This document shows positions 1-7,080 of a stretch of DNA of 26,630 bases, in pieces (positions within the stretch are counted from its first letter, which is position 1; every line of letters starts with the position of its first letter). A model generated the notes under the pieces. It did no database searches and was not told the origin of the DNA. It was given only the letters and a program-made list of their open reading frames with translations. Source of the DNA: Lachnospiraceae bacterium (GTDB lineage Bacteria; Bacillota; Clostridia; Lachnospirales; Lachnospiraceae); contig VSND01000063.1 in NCBI GenBank assembly GCA_009774145.1, forward strand, positions 1-26,630. Direction: 5' to 3'. A program made the translations under genes and the position numbers.

Positions 1-31
1 CAATATAAAATATAATATATATACTTCTATT

Positions 32-58
32 ATATCGGCTGAACCATAAAAAAATTAA
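32..58 (-). promoter_or_regulatory. Sigma-28 (SigD/FliA) type promoter, reading off the left edge
   Basis: On the minus strand a perfect GCCGATAT -10 element (32-39) lies 15 bases downstream of TTAA (55-58). The B. subtilis SigD consensus is TAAA-N15-GCCGATAT, so this matches in 11 of 12 fixed positions with exact spacing. It starts 33 bases before the end of the window, just after the oxidoreductase fusion gene, and points left. The gene it drives is outside the window. Flagellin is the natural guess because this promoter class usually drives late flagellar genes. Confidence 0.75.
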
Positions 59-71
59 TAACCATACTCTG

Positions 72-1409
72 TCAGCCCCTTCCATCCTCTTTCAGAAAAC
101 GTTCCATCACTTCTGCCATGGCCATCGATTCCCCTCGCGTCAGTTTAAATTCACTTTTACTGTTTCCATTTATCATGGAAAGAAAATCACTGACTTCATA
201 TCGCAGGCCATCCCCCAGAAAACGATCCGAGAACTTCTCCACTTCACCCGGATTTTCATAATGAACTTCAAAATACGTCGTCTTCCACCACGGCGCTTCC
301 ACAATAATATAGCCTTTCGTACCCGAGATCATCAGCCGTCCTTCCGCTTTCACGCCAAGTCCGCAGGTCGCAGTCCCCATACCATTGGCATACCGAAAAT
401 GCGCTTTTGTAAAAAGATCTATGCCATTTTCATCCTTTATCATGTCAAAACGCACATCCTCGAACTGGCTGCCAAACAGTTTAAAGATCGGCAGCATCAC
501 ATAACTTCCAAGTTCTGTAAAGCTCCCTCCATATCTTACATCCGTCAGCTCTCTGCTCTGCGGATTCTCCAGTTTTGTAAAGCAGGCTTCCACGTTCCTG
601 ATGCTGCCGATCATACCGCTGCAGGCGATCCCCAGCAGTCTGCTGAAGCCCGGGCAGTACGCAGTCTTCACTCCTTCAAACAGCACCAGACTCCGCTCTT
701 TTGCAAAAGCAAACAGTTCTTCTGCCTGCTGCCGTTTCAACACCATCGGTTTCTCACAGATCACATGCTTTCCATGTTCCAGAGCAGATCGAATATAATT
801 ATAATGAGTCTCATGAGGAGCTGCGATATACACTGCGTCAACCGCCGCATAAAAGCTCTCCATATCTTCATAAAAATCCGTCTCCCACTTTCTGGCAAAA
901 CGTTCCGCGCTATCCCTGTGCGGATTGAATACAGCCTCCACATTGACACCGCTGACAAGTTTCGCTTCCGGAACGAACCTTCCGGCGATCCGTCCGCTGC
1001 CTACAATCCCAATCCGGCAGATCCTCTGCTCCTGACTTCGAAGCATCGTACTGGAAATATTTTTTGTCCGGTCCAGGTATACGACCCGGCAATAATCTTT
1101 CAGATAGTCGAAAACTCCGGTCCAGTCAGAACCCACTGTAAAAATATCAATCTGATATTTTCTGATATCCAGCAGTTTCTGTCCTTCCGAACTCTCTATA
1201 ATAACTTCATCTGCGAAGCCGGATTTACGGACATTTTCAATTCTCGTTATCAGGGAATCCACCACATTGAGTTTCCCTCTGGTCTGATCATATTCTTCTG
1301 TTGTAACCCCCACGATCAGATAATCCCCCAGCTGCTTCGCCCTTTGTAAAAGCCGGTAATGCCCTTCATGAAACAGATCAAATGTGCCGTATGTAATTAC
1401 CTTTGTCAA
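72..1409 (-). CDS. Cytidylyltransferase-Gfo/Idh/MocA oxidoreductase fusion protein
   Basis: This 445-residue protein joins two enzymes. Residues 1 to about 127 are a glycerol-3-phosphate-cytidylyltransferase-like (TagD-type) nucleotidyltransferase: GTFDLFHEGH carries the HxGH site (His14-His17) and ISSTMLR (118-124) is the second nucleotide-binding motif. Residues from about 131 are an NAD(P)-dependent Gfo/Idh/MocA oxidoreductase, with the Rossmann loop GIVGSGRIAG (134-143) and the family EKP motif (219-221). In the C-terminal signature GGSFTELGSY, the usual Asp is Glu and the usual His is Tyr. The start is TTG, supported by GGAGG nine bases upstream; TTGA overlaps the upstream stop codon, so translation is coupled. 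By analogy with bifunctional CDP-ribitol synthases it may make a CDP-activated polyol, but the substrate is inferred, not seen. Confidence 0.85.
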   Translation of the reverse strand: MTKVITYGTFDLFHEGHYRLLQRAKQLGDYLIVGVTTEEYDQTRGKLNVVDSLITRIENVRKSGFADEVIIESSEGQKLLDIRKYQIDIFTVGSDWTGVFDYLKDYCRVVYLDRTKNISSTMLRSQEQRICRIGIVGSGRIAGRFVPEAKLVSGVNVEAVFNPHRDSAERFARKWETDFYEDMESFYAAVDAVYIAAPHETHYNYIRSALEHGKHVICEKPMVLKRQQAEELFAFAKERSLVLFEGVKTAYCPGFSRLLGIACSGMIGSIRNVEACFTKLENPQSRELTDVRYGGSFTELGSYVMLPIFKLFGSQFEDVRFDMIKDENGIDLFTKAHFRYANGMGTATCGLGVKAEGRLMISGTKGYIIVEAPWWKTTYFEVHYENPGEVEKFSDRFLGDGLRYEVSDFLSMINGNSKSEFKLTRGESMAMAEVMERFLKEDGRG

Positions 1410-3943
1410 GTCAATTCCTCCTGCCGTCTCCGCAATTTATTCCGCACAAACTCATAGATTTTCTCTCCGCTGGTTCCGTCATAATTGGCAGTAATCCCGC
1501 AGAATGCCTCGATCTGCTTTTCACGGTCAAAGGCTCCTCCTGTAATCGTCCCGTTCAGGAAATCCTCCAATGAGTTAAATGCATCCTCTTCACAGGCGTA
1601 CTGCAGCCACTGAGAATTTTTCCGGAATCCTGGCTCCTGCTCCCGCAGCTCCTCCAGGTCAAATCCAATGTCGATCTCCTGACAGCCGTTTGTCTCAAGA
1701 TCCACTGCATACAGTTTTCTGTCATAACAGGAAAACAAAAGCCATTCGCTTTCCTTCCCGTTTCCTGTACGGCAGATAAAACCGCTTCTTGCCCATGTAT
1801 TATAATAGCCGTTCTTTATCGCTTCCGGTTCCTCGAAAGGCGGCTTCCACTGGATCATCTTTCCGCTGCTTCTGTTCAGACGGATATACATATTGGCCCA
1901 GCATGGGGAGAGATAGACATCCTCTTTGTGGAATGCCGCCCAACTGAACGGCCGCTGCATGCATTCATATCCACTCACAGGATGCACACATGTCAGCTCT
2001 TTTGGACAATCCTCATATTCATGTGCTTCGCCTGTCAGCGGATTCCATCTGACAACCACAGTTCCATCATAGGGAAGGAACCACAGTTCTCTCCCATCCG
2101 ACACCAGCGCACAGCTGCCCTGCAGATGTTCTGCCGGAACAGATATAACCTCTTCTCTTCCTGCTTCGTCAAGCGCCAGCACCCGATTGTCATAACTGGA
2201 TGCAAGATACAGAATTCCGTTCTGAACGCAGTACCCTCCGGTGCGTCGTTCTCCCTGAACCTCTCCTGTAAATACATCTACACAGTCCCGAAAACAGCGG
2301 ATCTCATCTTTTCTGGTATCATATCTCACAATAGCCGGATAATGATTGGGAATCAGGAACAGACAGTCCTCACTGCTGACAGCCCCGTAAAATGCTCCTG
2401 CCTGCTCCACGCACGCCTCCAGCCGGATCCTCCTTTCAATCCTGTCATCACAGACAACCAGAATATCCTGTGCGTTTGCCGGGCATACATAATGCTTTCC
2501 ATGAACAGTGATCACCTGTTGATAATAAAAACCGTAAGCATATTCTGACAAATCAAGACAATACTGGTACTGATAATCATGATTTGCTGAATGATACAGC
2601 TTATTCCCTTGTGTAACCAGCCATTCATGACTCCCATAAGCAGAAAACCCTTTTATGATCCCGCCCTGCCAGTCATCCGTCTCCGGTGCACTGTGAATAT
2701 CATTATTCAGAATAAAAAGCGGTTTCCCTGCAATACCGAACAGTGAAGTTACTGAAGTCCCAGGATCACCGATATAGGAATCGCAGAGTGCGATGGTCTC
2801 AGTGATGTCCGGAGTATCGTCGTAAATCCCGAGATTCCGCTCCTGAAATTCCTTTTTCAGTTCATTGTATATTCCTTTGTATTCATCCTGCACAACGTTC
2901 ATGGAAATCTCAAGAAGCGGATGCGGCCGCCACAGCAGACATACATCTGTTCTCCCTTCAAAGCATCGAAAAACATACTTCATTTTCTCCAGAAATGATC
3001 TGGTATTTCCAAGCAGGCCTCCTATGCTGGTATTATAAAAAACCACCTTTTTCCCCGATAATCTTTTCTCCCATTCTTTTGGGGGGACAGGTGGATTATT
3101 ACAAAGGCGGATTACACGATCGAACTTTGGAGAACCTAATGGAACCAGCTTCTCCTGTGGCAATGCAGGATCAAAATACTTCCGGTATTTTTCCGCCTGT
3201 ATAACAATATAGTCCACATTATAATAAGCCGGACACTGATCCTGTGCTTCACTCATTCCGCCGGTCGTGGAATAATAAGGTATATATACCAGCATATCTG
3301 TATACTGTTTCAGATTGGATGAATAAAAAAACGGATGGACACTTGTCACATAATTACGGTCATCATAGGGATTATGGATAAAGACCATATCCGGTCTGTG
3401 AATGGAAAAATCATATTCTTCATACTTTGTAATCGGAACATAATCCGGATACAAATCCCCCTTATAATATATTTTTTCACTGTCCAGATAAGGAATGGGG
3501 ATAACATAAGCATCACAGTTCTCATCTGCTTCCGCCGCCATCCAGACACTCTCCATGGAATCCCACATGGACACTTCATATGGAAGAAACACTGCCTCCA
3601 GACGGTCTTTTATATCTGCCTGTACGCTCTTCTGTATCTGAACAAGCTGCTCTTGCATCCGCTCGTGTATAATGTATATGTCCGAAGAAGGCTTCTGCAT
3701 GAGTGAAGCATGAAGAAAAAAAGCCAGTTCACAGTACTCTTCCAGCATCTTCACTGTTGTAAAATCTTCTCCTTCTGTCTCCTCAATCAATGTTCCCAGC
3801 TGGACAGCTGCTTCCTGACACTGCCCAAGCAGATCTGATACTGTTTCCCTGTCTCCATTTCCCAACAACTGTTTTACCGCATCCTGGATCTGTTCCAGCA
3901 GTCTCACATAATCCAGTGCTATCCTCTTCTGATACTTTTTCAT
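1406..3943 (-). CDS. GT-B glycosyl/glycerophosphotransferase with C-terminal beta-propeller
   Basis: 845 residues. Residues 1-120 are charged and helical. Residues about 120-420 resemble the CDP-glycerol glycerophosphotransferase (TagB/TagF-like, GT-B) fold: a LLWRPHPL segment (336-343) and DSYIGDPGTSVTSLFG (388-403), which match the nucleotide-binding half of that family. Residues about 470-830 contain at least five repeats of the pattern 'short strand, LY/LW strand, aromatic or Asn, then V/L-x-R/A-L/Y-D/N', such as GILYLASSYDNRVLALD, typical of a beta-propeller. No signal peptide or transmembrane segment is seen, so it is probably cytoplasmic or membrane-peripheral. AAGGTGAG precedes the ATG. 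It is first in a two-gene unit with the cytidylyltransferase fusion, which fits a CDP-alcohol donor feeding this transferase. The acceptor is unknown. Confidence 0.75.
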   Translation of the reverse strand: MKKYQKRIALDYVRLLEQIQDAVKQLLGNGDRETVSDLLGQCQEAAVQLGTLIEETEGEDFTTVKMLEEYCELAFFLHASLMQKPSSDIYIIHERMQEQLVQIQKSVQADIKDRLEAVFLPYEVSMWDSMESVWMAAEADENCDAYVIPIPYLDSEKIYYKGDLYPDYVPITKYEEYDFSIHRPDMVFIHNPYDDRNYVTSVHPFFYSSNLKQYTDMLVYIPYYSTTGGMSEAQDQCPAYYNVDYIVIQAEKYRKYFDPALPQEKLVPLGSPKFDRVIRLCNNPPVPPKEWEKRLSGKKVVFYNTSIGGLLGNTRSFLEKMKYVFRCFEGRTDVCLLWRPHPLLEISMNVVQDEYKGIYNELKKEFQERNLGIYDDTPDITETIALCDSYIGDPGTSVTSLFGIAGKPLFILNNDIHSAPETDDWQGGIIKGFSAYGSHEWLVTQGNKLYHSANHDYQYQYCLDLSEYAYGFYYQQVITVHGKHYVCPANAQDILVVCDDRIERRIRLEACVEQAGAFYGAVSSEDCLFLIPNHYPAIVRYDTRKDEIRCFRDCVDVFTGEVQGERRTGGYCVQNGILYLASSYDNRVLALDEAGREEVISVPAEHLQGSCALVSDGRELWFLPYDGTVVVRWNPLTGEAHEYEDCPKELTCVHPVSGYECMQRPFSWAAFHKEDVYLSPCWANMYIRLNRSSGKMIQWKPPFEEPEAIKNGYYNTWARSGFICRTGNGKESEWLLFSCYDRKLYAVDLETNGCQEIDIGFDLEELREQEPGFRKNSQWLQYACEEDAFNSLEDFLNGTITGGAFDREKQIEAFCGITANYDGTSGEKIYEFVRNKLRRRQEELT

Positions 3944-3980
3944 CTTCTCACCTTCGAAGTCAAATTCACAAATTCTGTCA

Positions 3981-4015
3981 CATATCAGATTGATTATAAC
4001 TCATTTCTCTTCTTC
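3981..4015 (-). promoter_or_regulatory. Possible SigA-type promoter for the transferase-propeller gene
   Basis: On the minus strand TATAAT occurs within gagTATAATcaatc about 45 bases upstream of the 3943 start. A TTTTCA hexamer (4 of 6 to TTGACA) lies about 17 bases further up. It sits after the tandem terminators of the preceding gene, so the transferase-propeller gene needs a promoter here. The -10 is good and the -35 weak. Confidence 0.4.
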
Positions 4016-4040
4016 TGAAAAGCCCCTGTTAATTCCTGCA

Positions 4041-4068
4041 AAACAACACTGTCATTCCAGTGCTGTTT
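4041..4068 (-). terminator. Second (distal) terminator hairpin after the FliD-C-like gene
   Basis: An 11-base stem (4041-4051 with 4058-4068, one wobble pair) and a six-base loop run on the minus strand into TTTTGC. It lies directly downstream of another hairpin, so the two form a tandem terminator. Confidence 0.55.
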
Positions 4069-4072
4069 ATGC

Positions 4073-4100
4073 AAAAGGCGGCAGATCCTTCTGCCGCCTT
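4073..4100 (-). terminator. Rho-independent terminator of the FliD-C-like gene
   Basis: Perfect 11-base stem, AAGGCGGCAGA (4075-4085) with TCTGCCGCCTT (4090-4100), loop of four, followed on the minus strand by a short T run. It lies 26 bases after the stop codon of the gene at 4126-5064. Confidence 0.8.
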
Positions 4101-4125
4101 AACTGAACAAAATATTCTTCCGATC

Positions 4126-5064
4126 CTATCCGATCGTATTCAGAAGCATTCCCACCGCATAATAGTTGGTGAGATTGAACGCACCACTCTTTGCGAAATT
4201 CGCAAAAGATGTGAACTGATCTGTCATCGAAGACTTACTGGATGAAGCCTTGGATGTACTGGAAGAAGTACTGTCATTCTTGGAAGTCTCATCCTTGGAT
4301 GATGTGCTGTTCGTACCGAGAATCTGATCCACCGGTGAATCCAGTATTCTGGTCGCTTTGGTTCCCACACGCTCTGCGATACCATACTGACCGCCTACGG
4401 TTTCCTTCACAAAATCATAACTCTGCTCCAGAGACTCTGTCAGCTTCTTCTTGTCAACGGAAAGGAAACCATCCTTATCCTTGCTGAGACCAAAGGTCTG
4501 CAATGCTTTGTCCGTCAAAGTATAACTCTCAAATCCTGCCATATCAGACGCTGCAGTCGCAGTCATACCGTTATTGTTCTTCAGGAAGGACATGGTGGAA
4601 TTATAATCATCCGCAAATTTCTCGATTGCAGACACAATATTTCCAAAAGCTTTCTCCACCGAATCCTGAGCCTCCTTGATCGCATTCGCATCACCGCTCT
4701 TCGCCGCTTCATCTGCCTTCGCCAGTGCCTCTTCATACTTGCTGAACACATTGTCCTTCTCAAAAGTCTGAAGCTTCCTGGACGAATCCTCCAGATCCTC
4801 CAGCGCCATCTGATAACTTCTCAGATATGCGGAAGAGGTAGAAGCTGTGCCATACTTGTTCGTTACAGAGCTTGAGCTGCTGGTGCTGCCGGAAGTTCCT
4901 GATGTACCGGAAGTATTGCCGGCAGAAGCATACTGATCCTTCAGTTCGTCTGCCTTTTCTGTAGCATTGTTGACCCATGAATCATAATCCAGGCCGTTGT
5001 TATAGCTGGTATTATAACCATAGCCATAATTTGTACCGATACCGCCGATTCCACTTGTTGCCAT
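4126..5064 (-). CDS. Small secreted-type protein resembling the FliD C-terminal region
   Basis: 312 residues using the ATG at 5064, which has AGGAG about eight bases upstream; a longer reading from 5115 has no such site. The order is a Gly/Tyr/Asn-rich N-terminus, a Gly/Ser/Thr tract (about 50-75), a helical segment (about 80-150), a segment resembling the FliD C-terminal region (about 165-240), and a Ser/Thr/Lys-rich tail. The segment 'GLSKDKDGFLSVDKKKLTES' followed by GGQYGIAERV parallels the FliD pattern 'G(I/L)xxxxDGxLxxDxxxL...GxxxGLxxxL', including the real FliD in this window (GITYSDDYTDGGTLVFD). It lacks the FliD N-terminal coiled-coil domain. There is no signal peptide, which suits export by the flagellar apparatus. 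It has its own sigma-28-like promoter and terminator. Function unknown; a cap-related or filament-associated protein is a guess. Confidence 0.7.
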   Translation of the reverse strand: MATSGIGGIGTNYGYGYNTSYNNGLDYDSWVNNATEKADELKDQYASAGNTSGTSGTSGSTSSSSSVTNKYGTASTSSAYLRSYQMALEDLEDSSRKLQTFEKDNVFSKYEEALAKADEAAKSGDANAIKEAQDSVEKAFGNIVSAIEKFADDYNSTMSFLKNNNGMTATAASDMAGFESYTLTDKALQTFGLSKDKDGFLSVDKKKLTESLEQSYDFVKETVGGQYGIAERVGTKATRILDSPVDQILGTNSTSSKDETSKNDSTSSSTSKASSSKSSMTDQFTSFANFAKSGAFNLTNYYAVGMLLNTIG

Positions 5065-5191
5065 ATGTTTTTTCTCCTTTCTGGCATCATAATACCTTTT
5101 CAGCAGAGAATACAAAAACTGTTCTCTGCCCTTTGTTGTAAAAGGATCGCTCCTTATGCAACCATATCAAAATATACCCTCTTATTATGGT

Positions 5192-5218
5192 ATATCGTCC
5201 GCTTTTTCTTAAATATAA
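5192..5218 (-). promoter_or_regulatory. Sigma-28-like promoter for the FliD-C-like gene
   Basis: On the minus strand GACGATAT (5192-5199, one mismatch to GCCGATAT) is preceded, after 15 bases, by TTAT (5215-5218). TTAT at the same spacing also precedes the flgM promoter. The predicted leader to the ATG at 5064 is about 120 bases. Confidence 0.5.
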
Positions 5219-5242
5219 GATACTTTGGTAAAATTCGGATAT

Positions 5243-5280
5243 AAAAACAGCAGGCGCCCTTCTCCGGCAGCCCGCTGCTT
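5243..5280 (-). terminator. Probable terminator of the PilZ/GT2 operon
   Basis: An imperfect GC-rich hairpin starts immediately after the GT2 stop codon: outer arms AGCAG (5249-5253) and CTGCT (5275-5279) with a partly paired interior. It runs into TTTTT on the minus strand (5243-5247). Confidence 0.5.
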
Positions 5281-6363
5281 TTACTCTTCTTGATATTGCT
5301 TCAGCCTTTCCATGGCAGGCCCATATCCGTCTTTTGCCGACTGCCTGTAATACCGAAGCGCCAGCTCTCTCTGCCCTGACACTTCATACCACGCCCCCAG
5401 ATTATACGCCGCCTTGAAAGAACCGGTTCCCACAACCCCTCCAAGTTCCGGATGTTCCCCCAGTTCCAGGCACCTTTTATAACAACGTTCAATATTAGGA
5501 AGCAGCCCAATATACTTTTCCACATCCGAAAGCACCCGTTTCATATAAAAAAGACCGCATACGAAGCAGAAGTCGGACCATCCGCCCAGTACGGCTTCCT
5601 CCTGTTCCACAACTGCGCCTGCCTCGCTCAGACATTTCATATTCCCGATATCCAGGAGTGTATACAGATACAGTACAGTTCCTCCCGGACGATACGCCTC
5701 TCCTTTTCCCGACAGTCGGTAAAAACTGCGGAAATACGGAAGGCTTTCCTCCAGACGTTTCAGATTCCGCAGTGTTGACGCCAGCTGAAACTGATAATAG
5801 GCATCTTTCGGATGATCTTCGGTCTCCCGAAGCAGATACGGCAGATTCCGTTCCCCTTTATCTGTATAAAGATACCCGTCATGATCCACTTTCAGCAGAG
5901 TCTGGTAACAGGAATAAGCTCCATCCGGCTGCTCGTGGATCCGTCCGCTGTAGCGGACTTCTCCCGGCAATAACCGCGGCAGAACGGAAGTACTGACGCT
6001 TACCCCCTCTTCCTCCGGATAGAAATCATACCGAAGTATTCCTCCCAGCCACAGTCCCTTTCTTCCTGTAAGAGTCTTCTCCAGCTCCCTGCGGCGGCAG
6101 GGATGTACATACTCATCCGCATCCAGAACCAGGTTCCAGTCCCCGTCCGACTGTTCCAGTGCAAAATTACGCGCCGCCGAAAAGTCATTGTTCCAGACAA
6201 AGTCATACACTTCGGCTCCCATCTTCTCTGCGATCTCCCTGGTCCGGTCGTATGAACCGGTATCCACCACGATCATCCGGTCCACCAGCGGCTTCACCGC
6301 TTCCAGACACCGTTTCAAAGAACGTTCTTCATTTTTCACAATCATGACAAGATTGATCTTCAT
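5281..6363 (-). CDS. Family 2 glycosyltransferase with C-terminal TPR/Sel1-like repeats
   Basis: 360 residues. The N-terminal GT2 domain (about 1-230) starts with KINLVMIVKNEE and contains VVDTGSYDRT (32-41) and DADEY (81-85), the metal- and nucleotide-sugar-binding DxD region. Residues about 180-357 are helical and repeat-like; the end (AAYNLGAWYEVSGQRELA..YY..SAKDGYGPA) reads as a TPR or Sel1 repeat. This matches a class of GT2-TPR proteins in Gram-positive bacteria that glycosylate peptides or proteins. The ATG overlaps the PilZ stop as ATGA, so the two are co-translated. The flagellar operon makes a flagellar protein a likely acceptor, by inference only. Confidence 0.85.
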   Translation of the reverse strand: MKINLVMIVKNEERSLKRCLEAVKPLVDRMIVVDTGSYDRTREIAEKMGAEVYDFVWNNDFSAARNFALEQSDGDWNLVLDADEYVHPCRRRELEKTLTGRKGLWLGGILRYDFYPEEEGVSVSTSVLPRLLPGEVRYSGRIHEQPDGAYSCYQTLLKVDHDGYLYTDKGERNLPYLLRETEDHPKDAYYQFQLASTLRNLKRLEESLPYFRSFYRLSGKGEAYRPGGTVLYLYTLLDIGNMKCLSEAGAVVEQEEAVLGGWSDFCFVCGLFYMKRVLSDVEKYIGLLPNIERCYKRCLELGEHPELGGVVGTGSFKAAYNLGAWYEVSGQRELALRYYRQSAKDGYGPAMERLKQYQEE

Positions 6364-7007
6364 ACTTCGTCTTCCTCAGACAGTCCGAGTTTCTTCTGCC
6401 TGTCCATCTGTCTCTGTATCTGCTTCAGATAGACAAAGTTCCTGATATCCGCCTCTTCACCCGGGGACAGTCCCATAAACTGGCATCCATAGCCATATCC
6501 GCCCTGCAGTTCCTGCACCCGAAGCACTCTTGCCGACACCCGGCACACATCCGTCTTGAATTTATGTACAAAAACAAATCGGTCTCCCGGTCTTAACTCC
6601 CGGGAGGTAACGAAAAACAGTCCTCCGGCGCTGATATTCCGGATCGTCCCCGCAACATAACTGCCGTCTTCCAGCACAAATTCTGTCGAAAGCTGTACTT
6701 TCGCCCGGACATCCTTCTGACGCTGGAACTCCTCGTACACCTTTACGATTGCACAGTCCGCCATCCAGGGTTCCCCTGTCTCGAAGAATCCGGGATTCTT
6801 TTTCAGCGTCAGACTGCACAGGCTGCGAACCAGCCCTTTTTGCCCGTCATAAAAATCAACAATTGTCTTCAGCCTGGCATTGCGCAGTCTGGAAGTAGTA
6901 AAAAACAACTGGAGTACATTCTCCTTGATCTCCACTACCCTTGCTCTGGATAAAGGCTTCCGGTCCGAGCCATAGACCAGACAGCTTTCACAATCCTTCA
7001 ACCTCAT
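6360..7007 (-). CDS. PilZ-domain protein (YcgR-like)
   Basis: 215 residues from the ATG at 7007, which has GGAGGGG seven bases upstream; an upstream in-frame extension to 7115 lacks a binding site. Residues 1-90 are a YcgR-N-like beta-rich domain. Residues about 95-200 are PilZ, the c-di-GMP-binding fold: NISAGG (124-129) fits [D/N]xSxxG exactly. The RxxxR region reads RQKDVR (96-101), where the first Arg of the strict motif is Gln, with an Arg just before it. In YcgR/DgrA proteins this fold brakes flagellar rotation or secretion when c-di-GMP rises. Here it is followed, with overlapping codons, by a glycosyltransferase. Binding may be weakened by the altered Arg. Confidence 0.85.
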   Translation of the reverse strand: MRLKDCESCLVYGSDRKPLSRARVVEIKENVLQLFFTTSRLRNARLKTIVDFYDGQKGLVRSLCSLTLKKNPGFFETGEPWMADCAIVKVYEEFQRQKDVRAKVQLSTEFVLEDGSYVAGTIRNISAGGLFFVTSRELRPGDRFVFVHKFKTDVCRVSARVLRVQELQGGYGYGCQFMGLSPGEEADIRNFVYLKQIQRQMDRQKKLGLSEEDEV

Positions 7008-7040
7008 ATTTTTCCCCTCCTTCTTGTCTGTCATCACAAA

Positions 7041-7073
7041 CGCCGCGGTCTTCTGTAAAAATACCCCGCGGCG
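7041..7073 (-). terminator. GC-rich hairpin between the transglycosylase and PilZ genes
   Basis: Perfect eight-base arms CGCCGCGG (7041-7048) and CCGCGGCG (7066-7073) flank a 17-base loop and are followed on the minus strand by TTTG only. It lies in the 73-base gap after the transglycosylase. It could be a partial terminator or an RNA-stability element reducing expression of PilZ and GT2. Confidence 0.45.
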
Positions 7074-7080
7074 CCGCCAA

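Noticed and set aside
261..1349. Long open frame on the plus strand (362 residues)
   Set aside because: It lies antisense to the strongly supported cytidylyltransferase-oxidoreductase gene, has no ribosome binding site and no recognisable family; its His/Phe-rich make-up is typical of a reverse-strand shadow.
5065..5115. N-terminal extension of the FliD-C-like gene
   Set aside because: No binding site for the 5115 start, while the ATG at 5064 has a good one; the extension is basic and unlike the rest.
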